Source: Harmonia axyridis (Eukaryota; Arthropoda; Insecta; Coleoptera; Coccinellidae). From it: DNA of 64,000 bases. The notes beneath the pieces are model-generated. The model made no database searches. It saw only the letters and a program-made list of their open reading frames with translations, and was not told the DNA's origin. How positions within the stretch are numbered: position 1 is the stretch's first letter; each line of letters begins with the position of its first letter. The stretch lies in contig NC_059501.1 of the NCBI RefSeq assembly GCF_914767665.1, positions 3,040,501-3,104,500 of the forward strand, read 5' to 3'. Positions 12,201 to 23,000 of this stretch are shown here, in pieces. The translations under genes were made by a program, and so were the position numbers.

Positions 12201-13073
12201 AGTCAGTTTTTCTGGATGTAACGGTGTTTCGACATACACTTGAGGATTAGCTTCACTCCAAATGCGGCAGTTTTGTTTGTTGACGTAGCCATTCAACTAT
12301 AAGTGCGCTTCATCGCTAAACAAAATAAAATGGACGTAGTGCGCGATACGTATTCCGCACAGAACTATTATTTTCGATATAAAATTGCACTATTTGCAAG
12401 CGTTGTTCAGGCGTGAGTCTATTCATCATGAATTGCCAAACCAAACTGAGAATAAATCACTTGACAGCTGTTAAATCGGTCGCCATCTTGAACAGTAATG
12501 CCAACTTAAAGTTATATACCTCGAAAAAAAACACCCGTTATCTTGTACTATGAGAAAAATTTCTAATTTTAAGACCTTGTATCTCGAACACAACGCTTGT
12601 AGAACTTTTTTCTTAAACTGATTCGAGAAACCTGTCATTTTCGTTTGTACCTATAATTTAGGAACATCCTGTATATTAGAAGGTAGGTTTGGCAACATTC
12701 CATGTATAATTTCTACGGGATAATGAAACTTTGTGTGATTTTTTCTGTGTGATGATTTTGAAGAATTTCATGATAGTCCATTCAAAATTGAAAAAAAAAA
12801 AAACAATTTATTTTCTTTATAGTTCAATATTCAAGATATTTTCATATGAACTTGTGGAAAGTTTCGTCAGATATTATTTTGGCAGAGTTGTCATCCACAT
12901 TTGCAACGTGCAAATAATTTCTTTCACTATTCTTGCAACTAAAACAACCCATCTTTTTCTTTTCATAGGTAAGGCAGAATCTGGAACTTCTCTCCTCTAT
13001 TTTGATGCCAAAAGAACCACTGCAAGAAGCCAATGGTAATAGTGAAGAAGATTTGAGGAACGATAACAGTTAA
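6250..13073 (+). CDS. GRAM domain-containing membrane protein (GRAMD2-type), 8 exons
   Basis: Predicted 360-residue protein joined from 6250-6272, 6521-6702, 6780-6883, 7884-8108, 9183-9321, 9379-9554, 11411-11539 and 12969-13073. All junctions are GT-AG and all phases agree. A Ser/Pro-rich start (TSPASPKPEKKEGETP) is followed by a GRAM domain at about residues 50-135, with landmarks KKFHRHFPSVESDE, YYSCALISDILLQGHLYITKN, FYSNVFGY and IIPNAVGIST. An acidic linker and one C-terminal membrane helix (about 248-269) follow. No VASt/StART-like domain is present, so the layout matches GRAMD2A/2B rather than the Aster sterol-transfer proteins. The family sits in the ER at ER-plasma membrane contacts and binds phosphoinositides through GRAM; that role is inferred. 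The start at 6250 is the least certain part, since a further upstream exon is possible. Confidence 0.8.
6521..6702 (+). CDS. GRAM gene exon 2
   Basis: Acceptor TTTCAG, donor T|GTAAGT. Encodes the Ser/Pro/Lys-rich leader and the first GRAM strand region (KKFHRHFPSVESDEQVLN). Confidence 0.8.
6780..6883 (+). CDS. GRAM gene exon 3
   Basis: Acceptor TTTTGCAG, donor AAG|GTAAGT. Encodes the most diagnostic part of the GRAM domain, SCALISDILLQGHLYITKN, then FYSNVFGYVTK. Confidence 0.88.
7440..7730 (-). mobile_element. Mariner transposase C-terminal fragment
   Basis: On the minus strand it reads HQDN-type catalytic sequence and then LLDHPAHFPDLVPRGF and EEVITEVEAYFGSKVESSYR, close to the HPPYSPDLAPSDF and C-terminal helices of mariner transposases. 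It is degenerate and lies in the third intron of the GRAM gene. Confidence 0.75.
7884..8108 (+). CDS. GRAM gene exon 4
   Basis: Acceptor TTTACAG, donor ATG|GTAAGT. Completes the GRAM domain (LLIPMPTVEKITKEK, ARIIPNAVGIST, VFGSLISRENTY) and adds an Ala/Glu-rich helix. Confidence 0.88.
8133..9072 (+). mobile_element. DD41D mariner deletion derivative, copy 4 (940 bp)
   Basis: Standard 940-bp form, with TA on both sides and inverted ends about 30 bp long. The transposase start is broken. The catalytic region from 8340 shows SDEAHFWLNG, WFQQDGATCHTA and CDLTPLDYFLWGYVK with 41 residues between the second and third Asp. An early stop follows VIEN at about 8898. It lies in intron 4 of the GRAM gene, 24 bp after the exon 4 donor. 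Confidence 0.9.
9183..9321 (+). CDS. GRAM gene exon 5
   Basis: Acceptor ATTTCAG, donor G|GTGAGT. Encodes the acidic linker (ELASESDSSETKEGESEKEG) and a short amphipathic stretch (HDIKTVLDRC). Confidence 0.8.
9379..9554 (+). CDS. GRAM gene exon 6 (membrane helix)
   Basis: Acceptor GGTTGCAG, donor GAG|GTGAGT. Encodes basic juxtamembrane residues (IKRRLFQKYR) and then one hydrophobic helix, KLILYAAIFLLLTLTLSATL, typical of the C-terminal anchor of GRAMD proteins. Confidence 0.85.
9786..10630 (+). mobile_element. Harbinger-like short DNA transposon carrying a MADF ORF
   Basis: An 845-bp element flanked by TTA on both sides (9783-9785 and 10631-10633), the 3-bp duplication typical of PIF/Harbinger. 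The ends are long inverted repeats: AGGAGGCCCTACACTATCAA at the left, with the right end matching after inversion (AGTAGGCCC...). The shared tract runs about 40 bp to GATCAAATGCTT. Further copies of the terminal motif lie inside (about 9850-9865 and 9935-9957). There is one ORF (9997-10365) and no DDE transposase, so the element is non-autonomous. It lies in intron 6 of the GRAM gene. Confidence 0.82.
9997..10365 (+). CDS. MADF-like DNA-binding protein inside the Harbinger-like element
   Basis: A 122-residue ORF with ATG at 9997 in a good context (AACCATGG). Residues about 20-108 match the MADF fold: FISLLIDLYRDCPELW, then SAAFGKIVGPL, LKQKIYILRTNFNREYK and PSLWYYNDM. Harbinger elements normally carry a transposase plus a MADF/Myb-like accessory protein. 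Here the accessory ORF is intact and the transposase is missing. It probably binds the element's own termini; that is inference. No intron is needed. Confidence 0.8.
   Translation: MASTSQTASHFQTDPENSEREFISLLIDLYRDCPELWKEKSKDYFNRNKKSAAFGKIVGPLRKLKPDFSVKQLKQKIYILRTNFNREYKAIEAKKVSGTSTDDIPEPSLWYYNDMYSGDVHE
10640..11110 (+). mobile_element. N-terminal relic of a mariner-type transposase
   Basis: Broken forward frames read MDRLSIVESVKTYYKNN, VTDVLRIIHHRNARSIEIIA, RRAQHMSLSHGTPWHILH and LHPHKVELTQ, the order expected for the two helix-turn-helix units of a mariner N-terminus. Stops and frameshifts are frequent. The catalytic half is absent. Confidence 0.65.
11411..11539 (+). CDS. GRAM gene exon 7
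   Basis: Acceptor CTTTTCAG, donor AAG|GTGAGA, phase 0 on both sides. Encodes LHDPSLSSDHIYNQLLRFSV and NSMHNFIDSNLHQIAK, in the lumenal tail after the membrane helix. Confidence 0.75.
11599..12538 (-). mobile_element. DD41D mariner deletion derivative, copy 5 (940 bp)
   Basis: Exactly 940 bp between TA duplications (ends AAGGGTG and CACCCGT). The minus-strand transposase frame is open from 12296 to 11880, with later frames to the family stop. The signature residues SDEAHF (codons partly altered), QQDGATCHTA and CDLTPLDYFLWG are present. It carries the family-wide internal deletion. It lies in intron 7 of the GRAM gene. Confidence 0.9.
12969..13073 (+). CDS. GRAM gene exon 8 (stop codon)
   Basis: Acceptor TTTTCATAG. 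Encodes VRQNLELLSSILMPKEP and a polar tail ending NDNS-stop at 13071-13073. Confidence 0.72.
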   Translation, partial: VRQNLELLSSILMPKEPLQEANGNSEEDLRNDNS

Positions 13074-16000
13074 CACTTTTTCGGGGTCTAGTTTTTTCGA
13101 TTTGACCCCGTCTTTGTGATAGCGGGGTCCTTTGATCTTTTTAAGGAGGTTGTGGTATCAAACTTGCCTACCTCAGGTTGGCTAATGTGCGAAAGCATCG
13201 GTTTTCTCATATTTTAAGTTTGGCGATTGTTTCTGGACCCTTCTTGCCAATATAAAACGCTGTGAAATTAGGTTTGCTGTCTGAATGTGGTGATAACTTT
13301 CAGTAGATAAATAAGCAACTATTTTTTTTATTTTTTTGCTTCAAGGAATTCGCCTCATTCGAAACTGCTGAGTTCTCATTTCTATGTATAATATAAAATA
13401 ATTGAGCTTTGCAAAGCCATTATCTTCATTGAATTAAAAAATTGTCCTAATTTGCATCGTATACGCAAATATTTTGTTAGTACTTTATCTCCGTCTGTCA
13501 AAAATTTTATAAAGGACATATAAATTCCACTTAAATCTCTTCTTCCATATTTTGAATACAAAGGTGGGCTACTACGTGAAGAATCAACTTTTATCACCTT
13601 GGTTTTTCACCGAAAGTTGTCAAAATATTATATTCACTACTAAAAAAGGCCTCAGTTTTTTTGATCATTTTTTCTACGCTTATTGTTCTCAAGAAACTCA
13701 TATTTTAGAGAATATAATGAATATGTAATGAAATTCCACCCAATTTTTGTTAAATGTAATCCCGTAATTTACAAGCAAAAGAAATTGTTGAATTCAGAAA
13801 CTCGATATTGATGGTATGCCTAATATTAAGCAGAAATTCTCTGAAGGTAATTATGTTCGGTAGATTGAAAACATATTTTTTTTCCTCATATCATGAAAAT
13901 GTAATAGAATGTCATATACACGCTGGAACCAGTTTATAAAGGAAACCAATTAACAATTAACATTCAACAATTTTAATTGCTTTAATAAAAATATAACCGC
14001 ACTTGAAAAAATCAAATCAATAAAATGACCTTTGTTTTCCTTGGAGTAAAATATCAAATATTCCAACTTTGAGGGAGAAAAAATGAAGTGAAAACATAGA
14101 AGCTTTGATAATCGCTAGAATCTAATTAATATCAACATTGAAAACATATTTAATTATGCCCTTTTGAAGCTAATAATTGCTTTAAACCCAAAATGTAATA
14201 ATACCTTGAGTAACAAAAAATTCGCATAATTCTAGTAGAATCAATAACCAAAATATACTATTGCAAAAGTAACTGGGAATTCTTAACTCCGTCTTATTTT
14301 ATTTTTGCCTTCATTATTTGCATCAACGTCACATCTATGAATTTTATATTAAATCATAACAAACATGAAAATTCATACTGTATATCACTATATATCTTCT
14401 ACTGCTTATTTCTTATTGGTTGGGCAACTAAACTAAGCCCAGAATGTGTGTCGTATCCCTATCTTCAATGGATTGCAATTATTAAATAAATAAGTGAGTT
14501 GTACAAAACAATTTTAAGTATATGAAAATTAAAATTTATTGTAAAGTTTCTACAAATCGTTTAGTTTTCGGTAGCTATTTCATGTTGAAAACAATCGGAA
14601 CTTTTTTAAATTATTTAATTTATATTTTATAACTGCTTGTTTTAACTTTTAATGTATGTATATATAAACACAAGTTTCAGTTGGTGTTTTGTATGTTGAC
14701 CAGTTTTAATGATAACCTGTGATATTTTAGTTGTTAATAGACCTATGTGAAAAAAAAAAAGTTTTTTCATTATCCTTAACTAGGAAAACATTCCAATACC
14801 CTGAACAAATCAAAGACATAATAAAAACCATTCAAACATTTATTTTTTATTTACAAAAACAAAACTAACGGTATCAATGAAAAATAGTAATTGATATCGT
14901 AAACAAAATAATTAAATTCAGAGCAAAAATTGTTCTGCATCCATTCAAAACCAAAATCAGTAAATGATAATAAAATACTTCTTGAATCGAATTTCTTCTT
15001 ATAAAAACTGTCAAAACCCCTCACTTTATCCACATTTACTGACTGTTTTGAATTATATCCAATTTTTTTTTTGTTAATAAAAGGTTGAGTAACATCAATT
15101 CTATAATTCTAAAACAGCTTTGAGTAAATCTTCTCTATACAACTAAGTTTGAGTTCAACCAAACTAATACCTCGTTGATTAACATATAAGTTGAAGGTAT
15201 AAATAGATTTTCTTTTCGATGGACTTATCCAATAATCATATTTCAACTCTGAAACACCACCAAAGCGTATTTTCGTACCAAACGGAACACCATTCATAAC
15301 CTCTCTTTCAGATGAAAAATTTTTCTTGAAGCGGTTTTAATCTTTCTCTTTTTTTTAGCCTATCTAATAATTTAACTGTATCGTATTATTTACATAAATC
15401 TACTTTGAGGAAATGCGAAAGAAAGCTCCACAATTATTGACTATCTACAAGGTTTTTTCAGAAAATTGATCTCGACTGGCTTTGTGCAAAAATCTGACCA
15501 CACTATTAATTATATTATATTAATTCCTCAGAATCTATGTAGAGCCTGTGAAGTTTCTCAAAATCAGCTTTTGTTGGTCGTTGTTTTTTGTTTTTATGTT
15601 AGTTGTACTATTTCATAATTTCGTTTAATTCTTATTTTCTTTGATTTTTCAGTACTCTCCACAAAACCAGCGAGTCAATGGAACAGACAAGCTGTTTTAT
15701 TTCCTAAATTCATCGATTCTGTGTTTGAAATCAGTCCGATCATCTAAAATTGAACCGTATGGTCCAAAAGTATGAATCATCTTCGGTACTCTCTAGACAG
15801 TTATTCTATAGGGCAACGATGAAGGCTGTAGCATGTGCACAGTTGAAAATACATTGATTAAACAGTTCGAGGAAACATACACATAGTAGAAAATACACTA
15901 GGTCTACAAGATATGGTGTACTACTATTTTGTACCGAAGATGGTTCAATTTTTTCAATTAACTGTGTGAGCTTAGTATCTTCGTAAGATTGCTACTAAAT

Positions 16001-16914
16001 TATTAGTTGAGAATTTGAAATTCCATATTGTAGAGGGAATATACATTCAGAAAACTCTGAAATCAGCATCTTTGAGAGTCAATCATGTGTTATTTCTTGT
16101 TTGGTGTGGCCTAGATCATTGTCATGATCCAAAAAGTGATGATATCTCTGTAAGAATATGCTACACATTCTCGCTGGCTTCTTTACTAGGCATTGCCACC
16201 CTATGGTGCACCTAATGAGTATAGAAACTCAAGAGTGCACTTTTTGTGGAAAGAAATGCCAAAACACCTGGTCATAGAATATCCCACCTTTGCAAACCAA
16301 CGCTTTTGGTAGAGAAGAGTGAGAATGTAACCATCCCAGAGAAGTTCATTAGAATTCTGGAACTGGAAGGCGAGCAGAAGAGAGAATAGCTGTGAAGGGG
16401 CACACAAAGACCTCAAGGTCGAAGTGTGATGTAACCCTTACTCAGTAATCAATGATGAACTTTGAGACAACGGCAAGTAATTGGTCTGTTTGCCCTGAAA
16501 TCGGTAATTTTGAAGAGTAGAGAGAAGTAGTCACCTCTGGAACCTTCTTCAATGCTGATGCTGAGCCTATTTGTTCCCAAAAGGTGCTGCTCCCCAATTC
16601 ATAATGTTCTGTTCATGATTCGAAACTCACACGTTAAAATATGATCCGCATCTTACTAATATTTAATCTGAATAAAGTGTGTAATGGAAATCTCAACAAC
16701 ATGTGTATTTTCTTCTAAATCTAGATGCCCCAAAGGTAAACGAAGGTCCCAAACCAAAAGGAGTCAATCTCTCCAGTTCTATCATACATGAAAGCATGTA
16801 AAAAATTAGGATGATTCGCGCTACATCCATCAGCGATAGTTATTGTATATTCAGTGTGGACTGACAAGTTTCATGATTAATGATAAGGTTATATGGAGAC
16901 TTGGAGCTTCGATC
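13074..16914. other. Convergent intergenic region between the GRAM gene and Syt4
   Basis: No coding exon is recognised. Both 3' UTRs must lie here. Forward AATAAA words occur near 13985, 14018 and 14485, and reverse ones (TTTATT on the + strand) near 14533 and 14830, so the ends cannot be placed precisely. The stretch is mostly AT-rich. 16015-16914 is less AT-rich and could be Syt4 3' UTR. No transposon was recognised. Confidence 0.4.
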
Positions 16915-17034
16915 TTATTCTCGGAGCTTGTGCCAGTCTGCAATCTGTCTACGTGGCGAGTTGCAGACCTCGTTCCAGTGATTCAGTGCTGTTCCTGTGC
17001 ATTTGGCCCCTCCCAAGTCGAATCTGCCAATCAC
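16915..17034 (-). CDS. Syt4 exon 6 (stop codon)
   Basis: Acceptor TTTTTTCAG on the minus strand. Encodes VIGRFDLGGAKCTGTALN, then HWNEVCNSPRRQIADWHKL and the stop at 16915-16917. The WHxL end is a hallmark of synaptotagmin C2B. Confidence 0.92.
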   Translation of the reverse strand: MIGRFDLGGAKCTGTALNHWNEVCNSPRRQIADWHKLRE

Positions 17035-20000
17035 CTGAAAAAAATTGATCAAATTAACTCTCAATAACTTCCAGTTGGACAGTCTATATAGGCCTACACT
17101 TATGTTCTAAATCCCTCACCTCATTTTTGGTCACCCTGTCCCAGTCTAACAGCAGGAACTCCAATCCTATGTCTGTCAGACCCTCACAAGCGTCTTGAGG
17201 AACGTCAAACACGAAACTTTCGTTGAAAACTGGACTCAATGTTCTCTTCTTCACGTGTGTCTTTTTTTTGGCCAACCTCTGTCCTTTGTACGTCAAGTAG
17301 ATCTTGACATACGGGTCTGCTAAACCTGTAACGTCCATTTTTGGCAGATTTCTGGCTTTTAATACCACGACGGCGAGTTTGGAGACAGCAGGTTGCCAGC
17401 AGAGTGATACGAGAAGCTCTCCGCGTCCTTGAGATCGGATCTGAAAGAGGAAAGGTCATAACATAAAAGGTTATAGGTCTTTTGATATAATAATTATTAT
17501 TATTATTATTTGAAGTGGGGTCGTTTTGGTTCGGTAAGCCTTCCGGGAACTGCGACCATGCAGATCTTTTGTTCACTACCCTACTTATTCATAGAAACCC
17601 AGGGAGGTCGCCAACGACGTTAATAAAATTGACAACCTCCTTAGGGGCCTTGGCCGTTACCTCTCTGGTATCCAGAACCGGCTTACCCATGTGAATGGTT
17701 CTTAGGCCAGCCAGCTCCGGACACTTGCATATCAAGTGTTCGGCTGTTTCTGCTTCCGATCCACAGAGCCTGCAAATCTCGTCTGCTGACTTTCCCATAT
17801 GGTACAAATGATGTTTGTACCGACAGTGCCCCGTCAGCAGTCCCACTATCACCCGAAGCTCGGCTCGCGACAGCTTCAGGAGCTTCTTGGCGTAGGTAGG
17901 TGAAATCTTCACGAATTTCTCTGCTTAAACAAGTCTAGGAGTGTTAGTCCTGGGGATTGTCCTACTGTTCAACTCCCATAGCTGGACCGCAGCTTTATAT
18001 TGGTCTTTTCCTATCCCACAGAAAGGCTCAGGTCCAGCAGGTCTTAACCTTGTTGCACTTTTTGCAAGTTCATCGGCTCTTTCATTTCCTTCAACCCCAC
18101 AGTGCCCTGGTACCCATAGTAGAGTCACCTTATTTCCTCCGGCCAAATGCTTTATGGTGTTACGGCACTCCCAAGTCAGCAAAGACCCCTGACAACACGA
18201 TTCCAGGGATCTCAGCGTGGTTTGGCTGTCCGTGGTAATGTAGATATGCGCCCCTGATATAATTAGGTTCTTAGGCTCAGATGCAGTCGAAAAAAGGATC
18301 GCGACCTCTTGTTTCGAAAACCCCAGAATCAGAAAGCGAAGGCAATAAAAGATGCTGTTTATTTAATCTCACCTTGAGACTTCTGGGTTGAATCTCCTTG
18401 CACAGAGCCATCTGTTGAGTCTCTATCTGCGAGATGTCCACTTGGTCTAGGGCGCAAAACACCTCTCCTATTATGTCGTCCCTGGAGTATCTGTCAAAAC
18501 TGAGTATCACGAAGTGTAGAGTTATTTCGGGAAGTTGGGAGAAAGTGATGCCATAGAAGGTGAAGTCTTCGTCGTATACTGGGTTCCGTGTTTTTCTCAG
18601 GACTCTGGTCTTCACCTTGTGCTGTTTGTCTGGCAGAAGCTGTAGCTTGACATAGGGATCGCTAGAACCGACGTTTGGATCTTTGGCCGGTAGATCTCTG
18701 CAGCGTACAACCGATACTATGAGGGCGCTCTTGTCGTGCTTATACCTGAAAAAAATAAGAAGACGTTTTTTGGAGCTCCCTTCCCAGCGAATTTCTGTTT
18801 GTCGAAGCCAACTAGACTTACCGTAGTTTGAACACCAGCTGACCTAAATACGAAGCACTCTGCTGTAGGTTCTTCTCGTTGGTTTCCAATTCTTCCTTAC
18901 TAGGTGTGTGGGTTTCACTCTCGCTAGTATACATATCCTTAATTATTGCTGTTTCGTTCTTGTCGCGCATGTTACCATTGTTTCCATGTGCGTTCCCTTT
19001 GGCTACCCCATTTTCCAATGGGCCACCAATAGGTGGGGGATTACCTGTTGGACTTGGAGTCTGTGGCACCGACATCTGCAATTCATGTATCAATGTTAAC
19101 TTGTTTACCGAAGTGATATAAGCTTTGAGTGGGAGATTGTACTATGTAATAGCTATTCTAGCCTTTACGTGATTATTATTATTTGAACTGGGGTCGTTTT
19201 GTTTCGGTAAGCCTTCCGGGAACTGCGACCATGCAGATCTTTTGTTCACTAACCTACTCATTCATAGAAACCCAGGGAGGTCGTCAACGACGTTAATACA
19301 ATTGACAACCTTCTTAGGGGCCTTGGCCGTTACCTCTCTGGTATCCAGGACCGGCTTACCCATGTGAATGGTTCTTAGGCCAGCCAGCTCCGGACACTTG
19401 CATATCAAGTGTTCGGCTGTTTCTGCTTCCGATCCACAGAGCCTGCAAATCTCGTCTGCTGACTTTTCCATACGGTACAAATGATGTTTGTACCGACAGT
19501 ACCCCGTCAGCAGTCCCACCATCACCCGAAGCTCGGCTCGCGATAGCTTCAGGAGCTTTTTGGCGTAGGTAGGTGAAATCTTCAGACCCCTGACAACACG
19601 AATCCAGGGATCTCAGCCTGGTTTGGCTGTCCGTGGTAATAATGTATTAACTTCACAAACAGGTGTTTGATAGAATTTTTAAAGATATCTATTGGTCGAA
19701 TAAAAGCTGTCAGCTTTGTTGAAGTGTGAGCTCAGCTGCATGAGCAGATGAATCTTTTTGTTTTAGCTTTTTCGAGCCTACAGAAGGGTTCGGGTCCAGA
19801 GAGTATAAAGCCTGATGCTCTTTTTGCGAATCATACGCTTCAATTATTGGTTTCAAAGATCCTCAGCGTAACTAGGCTGTCCGATATAATGAATATATGC
19901 TTCCTGTAGGGTCGGCTTTTGAGCACAGATGAAAACAGCTAGGTTTTCTATCTGAAAAGATTTCGGCCTCAGGGTTATAGATACTCTCATATTAGGGCTA

Positions 20001-23000
20001 AAAACCCCTATGCCAGTGCTCCCCCTAATTTTGGTATATTTGTATACCAAATAGATAACTTGTAGTCTAGTTGGTACAATCAACACCACTATAATGGTTA
20101 ATAACGAAATAACGAACGCTGTCAAGGGTATTTCGGAATTAAATAAAATTTTCTCTAATTCTGTGGTTATTCCGTTCATTCTTCCACATCTTGTAGAACA
20201 AAATCGTGCGAGAATATATCAGAAACGCACAGTTTTCATGGTTATATTTTATTATTCTATGTTGGTACTCCGAACTTTCCGCCACGGCTTCATCTGTCAA
20301 TTCATCAATTTGCCTTAAAGAAATCAGTTCTGCCAACCAACATTTTTCAATGCAAAAATCACTAAAATATATTTATCGAAATATTTCATTAATTTCAATG
20401 AAAATGCAATGAATTAGAGAAAATAATGTATAATACTCGTACAGAAGGCTCATTCCACCACTCGTTCATTCCAAAACTCGCCACTTCGTGGCTCGTTTAT
20501 GAATTTTGAACTCGTGGAAGAATATCAATGCCTTCTGCACTTGTATTATAAATAACTATATCGGCACTAAAGCTAAAGGTTCGACCATTAAGCTTGAATC
20601 CAGTTGAATCATATTCCTTATGAGTCCCTCAATAATGAGGTAACTTCACAATAGACTTCAGCTCCATTCAAGCTAATGCTTAGGTAGAGTAAAGTTCATT
20701 GTTTCAATCAAGCAACAATGAACATTAAAGCGATCATTTGCTGCAATTTTTTTTCTTTTTCTGAGATGTTTACTTTGATAGTAAATATTTTTTTTTTGGC
20801 TTACCCCAGGAGGTGTTTTGGAAGGACCTGTTGGGCTAGGGCTCTTCTTGAGGTAATGAGTGGTAGCCCCTGCAGGACTCTTCACTGCTGTTGGTCGTCT
20901 ATGGGTCTGGAAAGCCAAGGGCTGGTCTGGACCTCTTTTGGCATCTCGAATACGTCTCCTGTAGAGGAAGTAAGTCACGATTGCCAAGCATAGGAAGAAG
21001 AATAGTGCAGCTAGGCAGAACGCAACGATAACTGGGGACGACACTGGAACAAAAAAAGTGGTCATAACAAGGATCTACCGGATTGCTCAAACGCAATTAA
21101 TGCGTCAGAGCCGAGCATTGAAAGACAAACGGCCGCTATACAACGAGAAACTTGATAAAGTGACCCCATGTTGCGAAAGTGGGCGGCACATACTTAGAAA
21201 TGTGGAAACGGAAAGTCTTACCCCACCCGCCGTATTCTCCAGACTTTGCTCTCTCGGACTATCACTTGTTTCAATCAATGACATACGGCCTGGCTGACCA
21301 GTACTTCCGGTTTTATGAAGAAGTAAAAAGTCGATCGCTTCAAAAGATGACCAGTTTTTTCAACGCGGGATTCGTACGCTCCCCAAAAGATTGGAGAAAG
21401 TAGTGGACAGCGATGAACAATACTTTGAATCATAAATATAAAGGGTGTTTTTTTTCGAGGTATATAACTTTAAGTTGGCATAACTGTTCAAGATGGCGAC
21501 CGATTTAACAGCTGTCAAGTGATTTATTCTCAGTTTGGTTTGGCAATTCATCATGAATAGACTCACGCCTGAACAACGCTTGCAAATAGTGCAATTTCAT
21601 TTCGAAAATAATGGTTCTGAGCGGAATACGTATCGCGCACTACGTCCATTTATTTTGTTTAGCGATGAAGCGCACTTCTGGTTGAATGGCTACATCAACA
21701 AACAAAACTGCCGCAGTTGGAGTGAAGCTAATCCTCAAGTGTATGTCGAAACACCGTTACATCCAGAAAAACTGACTGTTTGGTGCGCTTTATGGGCTGG
21801 TGGAATCATTGGTCCGTACTTCTTCAAAAACGATGATGGCCAGAACGTTACAGTCAATGGTGATCGGTATAGAGCCATGATTACTAACTTTTTCATTCCT
21901 GAATTGAACAACCATGATGTCTAGGAGCTGTGGTTCCAACAAGACGGCGCATCATGTCACACAGCTCGTGCCACAATCGATTTATTGAAAGACACGTTTG
22001 GTAACCGCCTAATTTCACGTTTTGGACCTGTGAATTGGCTTCCAAGATCTTGTGATTTAACACCGCTAGACTACTTTCTGTGGGGCTATGTAAAGTCATT
22101 GGTCTATGCGGATAAGCCACAAACCCTTGACCATTTGGAAGACAACATTCGCCGTGTTATTGCCGATATACGGCAACAAATGTTGGAAAAAATCATCGAA
22201 AATTGGACGTCCAGATTGGACTACATCCGAGCCAGCCGTGGCGGTCATATGCCAGAAATCATATTTAAAATGTAATGCCACAAGATCATCTTTGCGGATA
22301 AATAAAATTCATGTCAATCGAATAATCCTTCGTTGTTTTATTGCAATTTAAAGTTCTATAGCTCTAAAAAAAACACCCTTTATATAATAAGTTTTTTACG
22401 ATAAAGCTTCGAATTTCGGAAAAAACCGGCTGAACCAAAGTTTTTTGCCTATGTAGTTTGTTTTATTTGAGATTTGAGACGAAAATATTCATAAAGTTTC
22501 ATTTCATTGAATAAAGATCGCTCAATCAGAACCATAGAAAATTTAAGAAAAATATCGAAAAACCAAAACTCATTCTTCAGTGACGGATCTGACCGAGATG
22601 GAATTTTAGGTGCAAAATACTTCAAAGCTTGAGGAAAGTCAGGAGCTTCTGCGCCCTTGGAGACCATATAATACACCTATAAAAAGTAGCGGCAGCCATG
22701 CATGGACAGAATACGCTCTATTAGTGATGACGTCACATACTGCCATTTTTGTTCTCCTGTCAGTGTTCGGAATCCAAACAAACAAATTGTCATTCAAATT
22801 AGTACGTTGTCGTTGAAGAAATTGGTTTATTTTGATAAATAAGATTATTTGAGGAACGATTTTACTATTAATTGATAGAAAGAAGGAACGAGATTAATGC
22901 CAGTAAGTTCGAACTTGAAGTTCAACTAATAAACACGGCTTTTTACAAAATCTGGGTAATGATACAGGATTCAAACTTACTGGTATTAACCTCGTTCCTT

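Noticed and set aside
21058..21297. A forward frame over the mariner fragment as a host gene
   Set aside because: It matches mariner transposase in broken frames, so it is transposon debris.
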